A program made the position numbers and the translations under genes. A model generated the notes under the pieces. The model did not search any database and had not been told where the DNA came from. It saw nothing but the letters and a program-made list of their open reading frames with translations. Shown here in pieces: positions 17,467 through 26,097 of a stretch of DNA of 64,000 bases (position 1 is the first letter of the stretch; every line of letters starts with the position of its first letter). This DNA comes from an uncultured Candidatus Saccharibacteria bacterium (GTDB lineage Bacteria > Patescibacteriota > Saccharimonadia > Saccharimonadales > Saccharimonadaceae), in assembly GCA_947253945.1 (NCBI GenBank), contig CAMYAY010000004.1, positions 4,936 to 68,935 on the forward strand, read 5' to 3'.

Positions 17467-19005
17467 GTGAATCAATTACTAGCCGACAAACTCAAAACCC
17501 TCCCTGATTGCCCTGGTGTCTACTTCCATAAAGACGCCAACGGGGCAGTAATTTACGTCGGCAAAGCGTCCATTTTAAAACGGCGCGTCATGCAATACTT
17601 TAATCGCGAACATCCAGACGCAAAAACTCGCGCTTTAGTAGCTGACATCGCTATGACGGACTGGATTGAAACCGATTCAGAGATTGATGCGTTATTCCTC
17701 GAAAACGAGATGATTAAACGCTACTTGCCACGCTATAACATCTTACTTCGCGATAACAAAAACGTCTGCTATGTCCGCATTAATTTCTCCGCCGAATGGC
17801 CAACCCTCACCATCACCCGTCTACCCAACGGCGATGACGCCACCTATATCGGGCCATTTTACAGTGCCACGCCACTCAAAAAAGCGCTGCATTGCCTCCG
17901 CCGCGTCTTTCCCTATCTTACCAACGCAAGCGAGCAAGGCTCCGCGCTCATGCAGCAGCTTCACCTAATACCAGCCGGCACTAGTGTTGATTACAAATCC
18001 GACCTCCATATGCTTGTACGCTACCTGCAAGGTGATTGGAGTAAAATCACTCGCGAGGTTAAGGCTGCCATGCTCGACGCTAGTAAACAGCTAGACTTCG
18101 AACGGGCTGCCAGCCTCCGCAACCGATTGCGCGCACTCGAAGAACTTAAACGCCAAATTATCTTCGGTCGCGCCGAATTTATGGATATCAGCAAGGATAA
18201 GGCACTAACCGGCGCCCAAAAATTATTTTGCCTAACAGGGATACCACGCCGCATCGAAGCCTACGATATCTCCCATCAAGGTGGACAAGATGTAGTGGGT
18301 TCAATGGTGGTCTTTACCAATGGCGTCGCCGATAAACAATCATACCGTAAATTTAAAATTTCTAAGCAACGCAACAACGACTACGCCGCGATGGACGAGG
18401 TGATGCAACGCCGCTTCTCGTCGCGCCATAAAAATTGGCCACGTCCCGACTTAATTGTAGTGGATGGCGGCGGCCCACAAGTCCGTGCCGTAGCACCTCT
18501 GGTAGATGGCATACCGTTAATTGGCCTCGCGAAGGAAAATGACCTGATTATTGTCAGCGCCACCGATTCCCATATCAACACCGAGGTCATTGCCAGCCTT
18601 ATCCAGCAGCCACTATCTGGAGTTAACGTCACGCTAGAAGGAGGTTATTACCAGATTAACCTCCATGCCGGCATGATACATACTGCCGGTCACAGCTTCA
18701 CCTTCCGCGGACACAATATCATCAATCGCTACACCGACCTATTGCAGCTCATTCAACGCCTACGCGACGAATCTCACCGCTTTGCAGTCGCTTATCATGA
18801 GGTAATAAAGCGTCAACGTGGTGTTAGCAGTGTCTTGAATGATATTCCAGGAGTCGGGCCAAAACGCCGTCAACTTCTATTGCGCCACTTTGGCTCAGTT
18901 AAAGCAATTGCCGGCGCCCCCGAAGCCGAACTAACAAATTTAGTTGGCGCAAAATTAGCCGCTACCATTAAATCAAAATTACAAAACAACTCGGATATGT
19001 TATAA
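17467..19005 (+). CDS. uvrC: UvrABC excinuclease subunit C
   Basis: Makes both incisions in nucleotide excision repair. The frame is open far upstream, but similarity begins at the GTG at 17467 (NQLLADKLKTLPDCPGVYF), giving 512 residues, about 90 fewer than typical. It has the GIY-YIG nuclease (GVYFHKDANGAVIYVGKA), a UVR-like helical pair near residue 200, the RNase H-like C-terminal nuclease (DLIVVDGGGPQVRA), and a helix-hairpin-helix end (DIPGVGPKRRQLLLRHFGS). The shorter length comes mainly from the middle region. The stop codon is embedded in the -10 box of the next gene. Confidence 0.94.
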   Translation: MNQLLADKLKTLPDCPGVYFHKDANGAVIYVGKASILKRRVMQYFNREHPDAKTRALVADIAMTDWIETDSEIDALFLENEMIKRYLPRYNILLRDNKNVCYVRINFSAEWPTLTITRLPNGDDATYIGPFYSATPLKKALHCLRRVFPYLTNASEQGSALMQQLHLIPAGTSVDYKSDLHMLVRYLQGDWSKITREVKAAMLDASKQLDFERAASLRNRLRALEELKRQIIFGRAEFMDISKDKALTGAQKLFCLTGIPRRIEAYDISHQGGQDVVGSMVVFTNGVADKQSYRKFKISKQRNNDYAAMDEVMQRRFSSRHKNWPRPDLIVVDGGGPQVRAVAPLVDGIPLIGLAKENDLIIVSATDSHINTEVIASLIQQPLSGVNVTLEGGYYQINLHAGMIHTAGHSFTFRGHNIINRYTDLLQLIQRLRDESHRFAVAYHEVIKRQRGVSSVLNDIPGVGPKRRQLLLRHFGSVKAIAGAPEAELTNLVGAKLAATIKSKLQNNSDML

Positions 19006-19006
19006 T
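18998..19006 (+). promoter_or_regulatory. Extended -10 box of the holin-like gene
   Basis: TGTTATAAT overlaps the uvrC stop codon and ends eight bases before the ATG at 19014. Confidence 0.55.
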
Positions 19007-19013
19007 TAATGTA

Positions 19014-19406
19014 ATGCAGAGGTATATTTTATTTGCCATTCGTTGGCTATCCTGCTCGGCCGGGCTTTACATTTCAGTAGAGTTATTTGGTCACAATAGC
19101 TTGCACGACTTACTCGGCAATATCGGCATTTTTCTGATTGCCGGCCTCATTTTCTCTATTATCAATGCCGTTGTCAAGCCAGTTGTTACTGTCATGTCGT
19201 TGCCGTTTATGCTTGCCACCATGGGTTTATTTACTATTGTCATCAATGGCTTCATGGTTTGGCTCACCATTGTACTGTTGCCACCAATAAAAATGTCATT
19301 TTTATGGGCAATGGTTAGCAGTTTAATCGTAAGTCTGTTAAACTATTTAATAAATAGCTTAACGCCAAATAAGTTAATAAAGGAGGGGACAAATGAAACT
19401 AACTGA
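19014..19406 (+). CDS. Phage-holin-family-4-like membrane protein
   Basis: The 130 residues form four closely spaced hydrophobic segments (about 5-22, 32-55, 62-84, 92-115) with the motif INAVVKPVVTVMSLP, characteristic of the phage_holin_4 (DUF360/YvlD) family of small integral membrane proteins. Despite the name, bacterial members are not shown to be phage holins and their role is unknown. No phage genes are nearby. It overlaps secG by 14 bases, so it is the first gene of a secG operon, and its message should be nearly leaderless. Confidence 0.82.
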   Translation: MQRYILFAIRWLSCSAGLYISVELFGHNSLHDLLGNIGIFLIAGLIFSIINAVVKPVVTVMSLPFMLATMGLFTIVINGFMVWLTIVLLPPIKMSFLWAMVSSLIVSLLNYLINSLTPNKLIKEGTNETN

Positions 19407-19617
19407 TATTCTAGGCACAATTACCGTAATTAGCTCGGTATTAATGGTGGTAGCAATCCTACTGCAAGCACGTGGCGCATCACTCGGCGCTGGTTCAGGT
19501 GCAAGTGGCGAGCTTTTTACCACCCGTCGTGGCTTTGAGAAGAACCTTTACGATTCAACTATCGTTTTGGCTATCATCTTCGTACTAAGCCTATTCATCA
19601 ACTTGGTTATCTCTTAA
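19393..19617 (+). CDS. secG: Preprotein translocase subunit SecG
   Basis: Auxiliary membrane subunit of the SecYEG channel. The 74 residues have two membrane helices (about 7-27 and 54-73) separated by the family's Gly-rich loop (LLQARGASLGAGSGASGE) and TRRGFEK. A strong ribosome site, AAAGGAGGGG, precedes the ATG inside the upstream gene. The next gene begins in its stop codon (TAATG). Confidence 0.93.
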   Translation: MKLTDILGTITVISSVLMVVAILLQARGASLGAGSGASGELFTTRRGFEKNLYDSTIVLAIIFVLSLFINLVIS

Positions 19618-21422
19618 TGACTCAGAAAAAATCGCGTAATTCTACCACCGCCAGCGTCAAAACCGACCGGCACCTCAAGACCGTTCGCAAACGGATTAAT
19701 TCAGTCGGTCGCGTCATCATTAAACATTGCAACAGATTTATCGTCCAGCGCCGCGATAACCTATTAGGGGCGCGAACGCCAGTAGTAGTCTGGATTTTAA
19801 TTATCTCTAGTCTAATTACATTAAGTGTCGTACAGAACATTATCGGTTCGCATAACGATATCGTCGCCATCCCAGCTGCGGGCGGCGCTTATACAGAAGG
19901 TGTAATTGACAAAATTACTTCAATCAATCCAATCTACGCCACCACTGATAGCGAAAAGGCAGCTAGCTCTCTAGTCTATAGTAGTCTGGTGTCATACGAC
20001 ACCACTGGTAAATTACGTGGTAAGTTGGCTGACAACTGGACAGTTAGCCCAGATGGCAAGCTATGGACAATCAAACTACGCGACAAACTTAAATGGAGTG
20101 ATAACACGCCACTCACCGCCGACGATGTCGCCTATACCCTAAAGCTAATTAAAACACCCGAAATCAATTCCCCACTCATCGACAACTGGAAAAATGTTAC
20201 TATTAAAGTCAAAGACCCAACTACAATAGAACTAACCACGCCAACGCCATATCTATCGTTACCGAATGCCCTCACTTTTGGTATTTTACCGAAACATATT
20301 CTAGACAGTAAATCAGCCGCCGATATCACGACACTCTCTACTAAAGCGCCACAAAAAATCATCGGTAGCGGTGCATTTAAGCTACGCTCCGTAGAAACCC
20401 GCAACAAGCAAACCGTTTGGTCATTTGTTGTTAACCCTTATTATTACGGCGTCAAACCACTCTTGCAGCAAATTGCGATTCGCATCTACCCAAATCAGGA
20501 CGCCATGTTAGATGGACTCAAAAAGGGCGAGGTCAACGCCGCCAGCAATATCAACATTGATAAAATTAGTCAATTCAACAATAGCCACCATATTGTACAG
20601 CTAGATACTACCGACGGTGTATTTGCAATATTTAACAATAGTAGCGACTTATCAAACGACCCTCAACTCCGCTCGGCGCTATCGCTTGGTGTTGACCGCG
20701 CGCAGATTATCCAGCAAGTAACCGCCGTCAATGGTGTCAAACCCGCTCGACCATTAAATACGCCACTCGCCAATGGCGTCTACCAATCAGTTGACCAACT
20801 AAAACAACCTGAATTTAATCGCAAACTAGCCGAAGATTTGCTGGATAAGGCTGGCTGGGTACGTCAAAACGGTAGCGATTACCGCATAAAAGGCAATCGC
20901 ACACTTCAGCTTAACATCGTCGCCATTAAATCAACTAATTACGCTAAAGTTGCTGATTTACTAGCCAAAGCTTGGCGCGAACTTGGCGTCGACGCCAAAG
21001 TTACCAAAGTTGATACCGACACCGCGCAACAATCAACCTTGTCACCGCGTAACTACGACGTCCTAGTATATCAGTACCACCTTGGCGCCGACCCCGACCA
21101 ATATTCCTACTGGGCGGGCAAAGAGGCCAGCGACACTGGGCTAAATTACGCTAACTACAAATCCAAACGCGCCGATGTTTATTTGGCAAACGGGCGTAGT
21201 GCCATTAATGCGCAAAAACGTGAATCGAGTTACTTGGCGTTCGCCAAACAATGGTTGTATGACGTGCCAGCAATAGCTCTCTACCAGCCGAGTGTATATT
21301 TTGCTGTGCAAAAGGGCGTCAATACATTACAAAATGGCGGCTACTTAACCGATATCGGTGGGCGCTTCTATAATATTAGCACCTGGACTGTTCGGTCAAG
21401 CGCCGCCATGGCTACACCCTAA
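19617..21422 (+). CDS. Family 5 extracellular solute-binding protein, membrane-anchored (OppA-like)
   Basis: Likely binds peptides or similar solutes outside the cell. The 601 residues have a long basic cytosolic N-terminus (about 1-52), one membrane segment (about 56-75) and a large SBP_bac_5 domain with SEKAASSLVYSSLVSYD, LADNWTVSPDGKLWTIKLRD and SALSLGVDRAQIIQQ. There is no lipobox, so it appears tethered by its helix. No oligopeptide permease or ATPase genes are in the window. It is coupled to secG by TAATG and ends four bases from the convergent enolase gene. Confidence 0.88.
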   Translation: MTQKKSRNSTTASVKTDRHLKTVRKRINSVGRVIIKHCNRFIVQRRDNLLGARTPVVVWILIISSLITLSVVQNIIGSHNDIVAIPAAGGAYTEGVIDKITSINPIYATTDSEKAASSLVYSSLVSYDTTGKLRGKLADNWTVSPDGKLWTIKLRDKLKWSDNTPLTADDVAYTLKLIKTPEINSPLIDNWKNVTIKVKDPTTIELTTPTPYLSLPNALTFGILPKHILDSKSAADITTLSTKAPQKIIGSGAFKLRSVETRNKQTVWSFVVNPYYYGVKPLLQQIAIRIYPNQDAMLDGLKKGEVNAASNINIDKISQFNNSHHIVQLDTTDGVFAIFNNSSDLSNDPQLRSALSLGVDRAQIIQQVTAVNGVKPARPLNTPLANGVYQSVDQLKQPEFNRKLAEDLLDKAGWVRQNGSDYRIKGNRTLQLNIVAIKSTNYAKVADLLAKAWRELGVDAKVTKVDTDTAQQSTLSPRNYDVLVYQYHLGADPDQYSYWAGKEASDTGLNYANYKSKRADVYLANGRSAINAQKRESSYLAFAKQWLYDVPAIALYQPSVYFAVQKGVNTLQNGGYLTDIGGRFYNISTWTVRSSAAMATP

Positions 21423-21426
21423 CTAA

Positions 21427-22716
21427 TTAGCGATTGCTAAATGGGTTGGCCAAACGCAACGTATTGTTACTATCGCTGTAAATACGCAATAGTTCATTGT
21501 ATTTCGCCACGCGGTCGGTACGCGACAATGAACCTGTCTTAATCTGCTGACAATTCAAGCCAACCGCCAAGTGAGCAATTGTCGTATCTTCAGTTTCACC
21601 CGAGCGGTGACTCATTACCGTAGTAAAGCCATTAGCCTTGGCTAGCTGGACAGCGCGAATTGTCTCAGATAGCGACCCGATCTGATTTGGCTTAATCAGA
21701 ATTGAGTTCGCTGCCTTTAAACTAATCGCTTTCTGTAATCGTGCAACATTTGTCACCAATAAATCATCGCCCACGAGCTGGATCTGATTACCTAACTTGG
21801 CTTCAAGCTTAGCCCAGTTATCCCAGTCCTCTTCGTCTAGGCCATCTTCAACACTGACAATCGGATTGTTACGCACTAGGCCCTCGATAAACTCAATCAT
21901 CTGGTCAGAATTGAGCTGCTTGCCTTCAACCTTCATATCATAAATGCCATCATGATAAAATTCACTCGACGCTACATCCAACGCCAAAACAAAATCTTCG
22001 CCCAAACGATATCCCGCACGGCTAATTGCCTGCTCAACCAAATGAAGCGGCTCAGAGTTGCCGTTCTGTACGCGCGGGGCATAGCCACCCTCATCGCCAA
22101 CCGTAGTAGGATAATCACAGTCCTTTAGCACCTTAGCTAAGCTATGGAATACATTGCACGACCGCTCAAGTGCCGTTGGAAAGTCAGGTGCTGACAACGG
22201 GATAATCATAAATTCCTGAATATCTGTGCTCCAAGAAGCATGCGCACCGCCGTTCATGACATTCATCATTGGCATCGGCAAAGTCAAATCAGCAATATCA
22301 TTCCCTACCATTTTTGCAATGTAACGATATAGCGGCAAATGCTCCGAATTTGCCTCCGCCTTTGCAGCCGCCAAACTAACTGACAAAATTGCGTTAGCAC
22401 CGAGTTCGCTCTTATTGTCAGTGCCGTCAATATTCAGCATGGCATGGTCAAGCGCATCTTGGTCTGAAGCCTCGTAGCCAATTAGGTTAGGCGCAATAAC
22501 GCCATTAACATTATTGACCGCCTTATTGACACCCTTACCCATAAAGTAATCGCCGCCATCGCGTAGCTCCAAAGCCTCGGCAGCGCCAGTCGATGCACCA
22601 CTTGGCACTCCGGCACGGCCCAATGCACCATCTTCTAGGCGTACCTCCGTCTCAACAGTCGGATTGCCACGTGAATCAAGAATCCAACGCGCTTTAATAG
22701 ATTGAATTTTTGCCAT
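21427..22716 (-). CDS. eno: Enolase
   Basis: Converts 2-phosphoglycerate to phosphoenolpyruvate. The 429 residues carry the N-terminal block [15 protein letters not shown], the flexible loop [26 protein letters not shown], metal ligands in [20 protein letters not shown] and [10 protein letters not shown], and the signature [14 protein letters not shown] followed by [10 protein letters not shown]. Length is normal. A GGAG ribosome site and an extended -10 box lie upstream, in a divergent region shared with ldh. Confidence 0.98.
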   Translation of the reverse strand: MAKIQSIKARWILDSRGNPTVETEVRLEDGALGRAGVPSGASTGAAEALELRDGGDYFMGKGVNKAVNNVNGVIAPNLIGYEASDQDALDHAMLNIDGTDNKSELGANAILSVSLAAAKAEANSEHLPLYRYIAKMVGNDIADLTLPMPMMNVMNGGAHASWSTDIQEFMIIPLSAPDFPTALERSCNVFHSLAKVLKDCDYPTTVGDEGGYAPRVQNGNSEPLHLVEQAISRAGYRLGEDFVLALDVASSEFYHDGIYDMKVEGKQLNSDQMIEFIEGLVRNNPIVSVEDGLDEEDWDNWAKLEAKLGNQIQLVGDDLLVTNVARLQKAISLKAANSILIKPNQIGSLSETIRAVQLAKANGFTTVMSHRSGETEDTTIAHLAVGLNCQQIKTGSLSRTDRVAKYNELLRIYSDSNNTLRLANPFSNR

Positions 22717-22751
22717 TTTGCTCCTTTGTTATTTTTTAAATCTACAGTTGT

Positions 22752-22760
22752 ATTATAGCA
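22752..22760 (-). promoter_or_regulatory. Extended -10 box of eno
   Basis: Minus strand TGCTATAAT; leader of about 30 bases with AAGGAG before the ATG. Confidence 0.6.
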
Positions 22761-22775
22761 CTTATGCCAATAATG

Positions 22776-22784
22776 TGCTAAAAT
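22776..22784 (+). promoter_or_regulatory. Extended -10 box of ldh
   Basis: TGCTAAAAT, divergent from the eno promoter; leader of about 24 bases with AAAGGAA before the ATG. Confidence 0.55.
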
Positions 22785-22814
22785 AAAGCTGGTTAAAGAT
22801 ACAGAAAGGAACAA

Positions 22815-23756
22815 ATGAAAGCAAATAAAGTTTCAATTGTTGGCGCCGGTCTAGTAGGTAGCACTATCGCTTACACGCTAAGCGCCCTTGGCACTGCCAG
22901 CCGCATTGTCCTCGTCGACATCGACCGCAAGCGCGCCGAAGGTGAGGCAATGGATATTGAGCATGGCTCACCGTCACTTAAGGAAGTTGATATTCAGGCT
23001 GGCGACTATGCCGATACCGCCGACTCTGACATCGTAATTATCACCGCTGGAACTAACCAACGCCCTGGTGAGACTCGTATGGACTTAATTACCCGCAACG
23101 CCAGCATTATGCGCAATGTCGCTTCTGAAGTAGCCAAGCATTCGCCGAACGCTCTGCTATTAATTATTTCTAACCCAGTCGACGTTATGACACGCGTGGC
23201 GCAAGAAGTTTCTGGTTTTCCAGCTGAGCGCGTTATCGGCTCTGGTACCAACCTTGACTCAGCCCGCTTCCGTCACATTTTAAGTGAAAAATTTGGTATC
23301 GACAGCCACAATGTTCACTGCTACATCTTAGGTGAGCATGGCGATAGCGAATTCGCTGCTTGGAGCCTAGTCAACATTGCTGGCATGAACATTAACGAAG
23401 CTAGCGATAAATTTGGCGGAGTCATGCAAGACATGGACTACCTCACCATTGCTGATGACGTTAGAAATGCTGCCTATAAAGTAATTGACCGCAAGGGAGC
23501 TACTTATTATGGCATTGCTGCTAGTGCTACACGTATTTGCGAAGCATTGCTCCGCGACGAAAAGTCGATTATTCCTGTCTCAGTTAAGCTTAACGGCGAA
23601 TACGGCATCAACGACGTCTACCTCTCGCTACCAGCAGTTGTTGGCCGCGCCGGTGTACTCAAAGTGGTTGCACCAAATCTATCCGACGAAGAACAAGGCA
23701 AACTTCGCGCTAGTGCCCAAATTTTGAGCGACGCTTACAATAAAGTTCGCCAATAA
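22815..23756 (+). CDS. ldh: L-lactate dehydrogenase
   Basis: Reduces pyruvate to lactate and regenerates NAD+. The 313 residues have the nucleotide-binding GAGLVGST, Asp35 (NAD preference) in LVDID, the coenzyme loop NQRPGETR, catalytic Asp148 and His175 (LGEHGDSE). The residue after Asn in the loop is Gln82, the lactate-dehydrogenase choice; malate dehydrogenases have Arg there. Placing it divergent from enolase and near other glycolytic genes fits fermentation to lactate. Confidence 0.93.
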   Translation: MKANKVSIVGAGLVGSTIAYTLSALGTASRIVLVDIDRKRAEGEAMDIEHGSPSLKEVDIQAGDYADTADSDIVIITAGTNQRPGETRMDLITRNASIMRNVASEVAKHSPNALLLIISNPVDVMTRVAQEVSGFPAERVIGSGTNLDSARFRHILSEKFGIDSHNVHCYILGEHGDSEFAAWSLVNIAGMNINEASDKFGGVMQDMDYLTIADDVRNAAYKVIDRKGATYYGIAASATRICEALLRDEKSIIPVSVKLNGEYGINDVYLSLPAVVGRAGVLKVVAPNLSDEEQGKLRASAQILSDAYNKVRQ

Positions 23757-23770
23757 AGGCATTACATAAT

Positions 23771-23800
23771 AAAACAAGGGGCTAAATGCCCCTTGTTTTT
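23771..23800. terminator. Bidirectional terminator between ldh and the DedA gene
   Basis: A 12-base stem (23771-23782 with 23788-23799), TAAAT loop, and T-runs on both strands, serving the convergent genes. Confidence 0.9.
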
Positions 23801-23803
23801 GTA

Positions 23804-24478
23804 CTAATTTAACTTATTTTCATCTGGCTTGATATTAGTGTCAGCTAATTTAGTAGCACGACGCTTTTTATACTGCATCAAGGCCAAATGACCGATTACT
23901 GGCAAAAATGATATTAAAACAATCACCATTATAACTGGTAGTAACACTTGGTCAATACTTAAACCTAGCCGCTCAAATTCCTTGCCCAAAAAGTATCCCG
24001 CAAAAGTAATACCAAACGTCCAGCCCGCAGCACCAATTATATTAGAGGCGATAAAATGATGGTAAGTCATCTTTGATGCACCAGCTACAATTGGCGCAAA
24101 CGTCCGCACAACCGGCACAAAGCGCGCTAAAATAATTGCCGCCTTACCGTGCTTGACGTAAAATTCTTCTGCCTGCAATAGATATTTTCGCTTAAATATC
24201 TTGCCGTCAGGTCTTTTCTCTAGTTTGCGACCATAATGCTTGCCAAACTCATAACCCACAGTGTCGCCCAAAATTGCCGCCAAGAACAAAATGCCACAAA
24301 GTAACCAAATATTAAATTGAAATACATGTTGACTAACTAAAAAGCCAGCCGTAAAAATCAAACTATCGCCTGGTAGGAAAAATCCGGCTAGCAGGCCACT
24401 CTCTGCAAAGACAATTGCTGCTACCGCTAGCACACCACCGCCCACTACTACTTGGTCAATTGAAACCCCAGGTATCAT
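23804..24478 (-). CDS. DedA family (SNARE-associated) membrane protein
   Basis: The 224 residues have five or six hydrophobic segments and the DedA hallmarks ESGLLAGFFLPGDSLIFTAG, GDTVGYEFGKHYG, the conserved FVPVVRTFAPIVAGAS and GAAGW. DedA proteins are linked to lipid flipping (undecaprenyl phosphate or phosphatidylethanolamine recycling) and membrane homeostasis. The start is nine bases after an extended -10 box, so it looks leaderless. It ends at the shared terminator with ldh. Confidence 0.93.
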   Translation of the reverse strand: MIPGVSIDQVVVGGGVLAVAAIVFAESGLLAGFFLPGDSLIFTAGFLVSQHVFQFNIWLLCGILFLAAILGDTVGYEFGKHYGRKLEKRPDGKIFKRKYLLQAEEFYVKHGKAAIILARFVPVVRTFAPIVAGASKMTYHHFIASNIIGAAGWTFGITFAGYFLGKEFERLGLSIDQVLLPVIMVIVLISFLPVIGHLALMQYKKRRATKLADTNIKPDENKLN

Positions 24479-24486
24479 ATATTACC

Positions 24487-24495
24487 ATTTTATCA
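24487..24495 (-). promoter_or_regulatory. Extended -10 box of the DedA gene
   Basis: Minus strand TGATAAAAT ending nine bases before the ATG at 24478. Confidence 0.55.
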
Positions 24496-24514
24496 TGATT
24501 ACGCCTATACCACA

Positions 24515-24540
24515 AAACCCAGAGGTAAGCCTCTGGGTTA
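24515..24540 (-). terminator. Terminator of the surface-protein operon
   Basis: A 10-base stem (24516-24525 with 24530-24539) and TAAG loop; on the minus strand it is followed by TTTTG. It closes the three-gene surface operon. Confidence 0.85.
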
Positions 24541-24559
24541 AGTTTATTACTAGTTGGTA

Positions 24560-26080
24560 TTACTTATTAGATTGCTTAGCTTGTCTATTGGCGCGCACTA
24601 ATCGATAAGTGATAAATGATGCCAAACCGAGGAATAATACTAGGCTAACCGCCGCAGTTGCGACCTTTACGCCAGCATGTGGAGCGCCTGGCCTTACGCA
24701 ATTCTTATCACTTGCCTTTAAGTTACGATTATACTTACAAACTCCTTCTTTGTACTGCTGTGGCTGCTTTGGCTTATCTGATTTTTGATCCGGATTTATA
24801 TTACCAGAGCACTTTTTCATAACTGTCACAATACTAGTTGCTATCTTGCGCACATTGGACACACCAAGCAGTACAGTATTCTCAAACCGGTTTTCACCAC
24901 ACTTTAGCTTATCCTCGGTCGGTAATTTAGCACGATAACGAATTGTTGCCTCAGCGTTAGGGCTATAACTACCAATGTCAGTAAATTCACCATTTTCCTT
25001 AATAAACGCTGACTGTGACTTTTCATCGAGCTTAACGCCTTTGGCATGACTCTTATTGATTACATTAGTACTATCCTTCTCGTAAATCATACCATTTGGC
25101 AAATAGTCATGTGCCATAATGTGAGCCTGCTGTGATTTAGAAGTATTCTTGTAGTGAACCTCATATTCAACCGTATCACCAGCCTTAGCCATTACAACCT
25201 TCGGCATGTTATCATCTGATTTAGCAGTGGAACTCTCCGAGCCATTGGAACTATCTTTCTTATTTGAGCCTTCCTTCTTACTATTAGAATCCTCCACTAC
25301 TTTAGCGGTCTTCGTTAAATCAAAATCTGGCATTTCTGGGTGAACTAATTGAGCGTGAATTAGCGTAATTACGTAGCCAGAGTACTTAAAGCATCCTGAA
25401 AAATTACCGTCCATTTTTTCATAGCCTAACAAGGCTCCGTTGCTAGCATTCGAATAAATATCCTCACTAACTAAGAATCCTTTGGTGTCAAAATTTTTTA
25501 TGTTATTGAAATATCTACTAGTGTCGATAAGATATGTCATATCATAATTGCCCTTATCACCCTCTGCTGGTTTAAGAAACACATCATCCCAAACTGAGCA
25601 TGGTTTACCGACATTGCCCTTACCGTCTGCACCACAGTTACTGGATGATATGGTAGCTTGAACATCAAATACCGGCTTTTTTCTGTTATCAATATTAATT
25701 TTAATTTTTGTATCATTCGATACTAAGTGTAAGTTCTCCGCAGCATTGTTATGCACAAAGGCCTTTACCATATAATAATGTTGATCAGCAAGTATTGCCT
25801 TATCTGTAAATCCACCGCTCTTAGCAATAGTGTTCAGGCTATCGGCACCCTTGTATTCATCCGTAATATCCTTAATTACTAAGAAATTACGCTCATCACC
25901 CCACCCCTTACTATTAGTAATTGAGTTAAAGGTAACTGATGGTGCTGGGCTTTCCATAGTGTAGGTAGGGCGATTTTCAGCCGGCCCCCACGCTAACGCC
26001 GTAATACTGGTAACAGCAGCCAACGTCATAGCAGACATCGATAACGCTGTTTTGTATAGTAGACTATTACATCTTTTCAT
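24560..26080 (-). CDS. Exported surface protein with C-terminal anchor helix, paralogue of the gene upstream
   Basis: Not assigned to a named family. The 506 residues have a signal peptide (about 1-30), an N-terminal domain with SFNSITNSKGWGDERNF-type wording, a Lys/Ser/Asp-rich linker (about 265-295), a DUF11-like domain (AGDTVEYEVHYKNTS), a cysteine pair (CKYNRNLKASDKNC) and a C-terminal transmembrane helix (about 470-493) with a basic tail. Four other cysteines could form disulfides. It shares this plan and about a third of its residues with the next gene, so the two arose by tandem duplication. GGAGG precedes the start. Likely a cell-surface stalk or adhesin; that is inference. Confidence 0.85.
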   Translation of the reverse strand: MKRCNSLLYKTALSMSAMTLAAVTSITALAWGPAENRPTYTMESPAPSVTFNSITNSKGWGDERNFLVIKDITDEYKGADSLNTIAKSGGFTDKAILADQHYYMVKAFVHNNAAENLHLVSNDTKIKINIDNRKKPVFDVQATISSSNCGADGKGNVGKPCSVWDDVFLKPAEGDKGNYDMTYLIDTSRYFNNIKNFDTKGFLVSEDIYSNASNGALLGYEKMDGNFSGCFKYSGYVITLIHAQLVHPEMPDFDLTKTAKVVEDSNSKKEGSNKKDSSNGSESSTAKSDDNMPKVVMAKAGDTVEYEVHYKNTSKSQQAHIMAHDYLPNGMIYEKDSTNVINKSHAKGVKLDEKSQSAFIKENGEFTDIGSYSPNAEATIRYRAKLPTEDKLKCGENRFENTVLLGVSNVRKIATSIVTVMKKCSGNINPDQKSDKPKQPQQYKEGVCKYNRNLKASDKNCVRPGAPHAGVKVATAAVSLVLFLGLASFITYRLVRANRQAKQSNK

Positions 26081-26097
26081 TTTGACCTCCTTAATTA

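Noticed and set aside
19014..19406. Prophage remnant
   Set aside because: The holin-like family is common in bacterial chromosomes, and no other phage gene, integrase or attachment site is nearby.
22815..23756. Malate dehydrogenase
   Set aside because: Gln82 in the coenzyme loop is the lactate-specific residue; malate enzymes carry Arg there.
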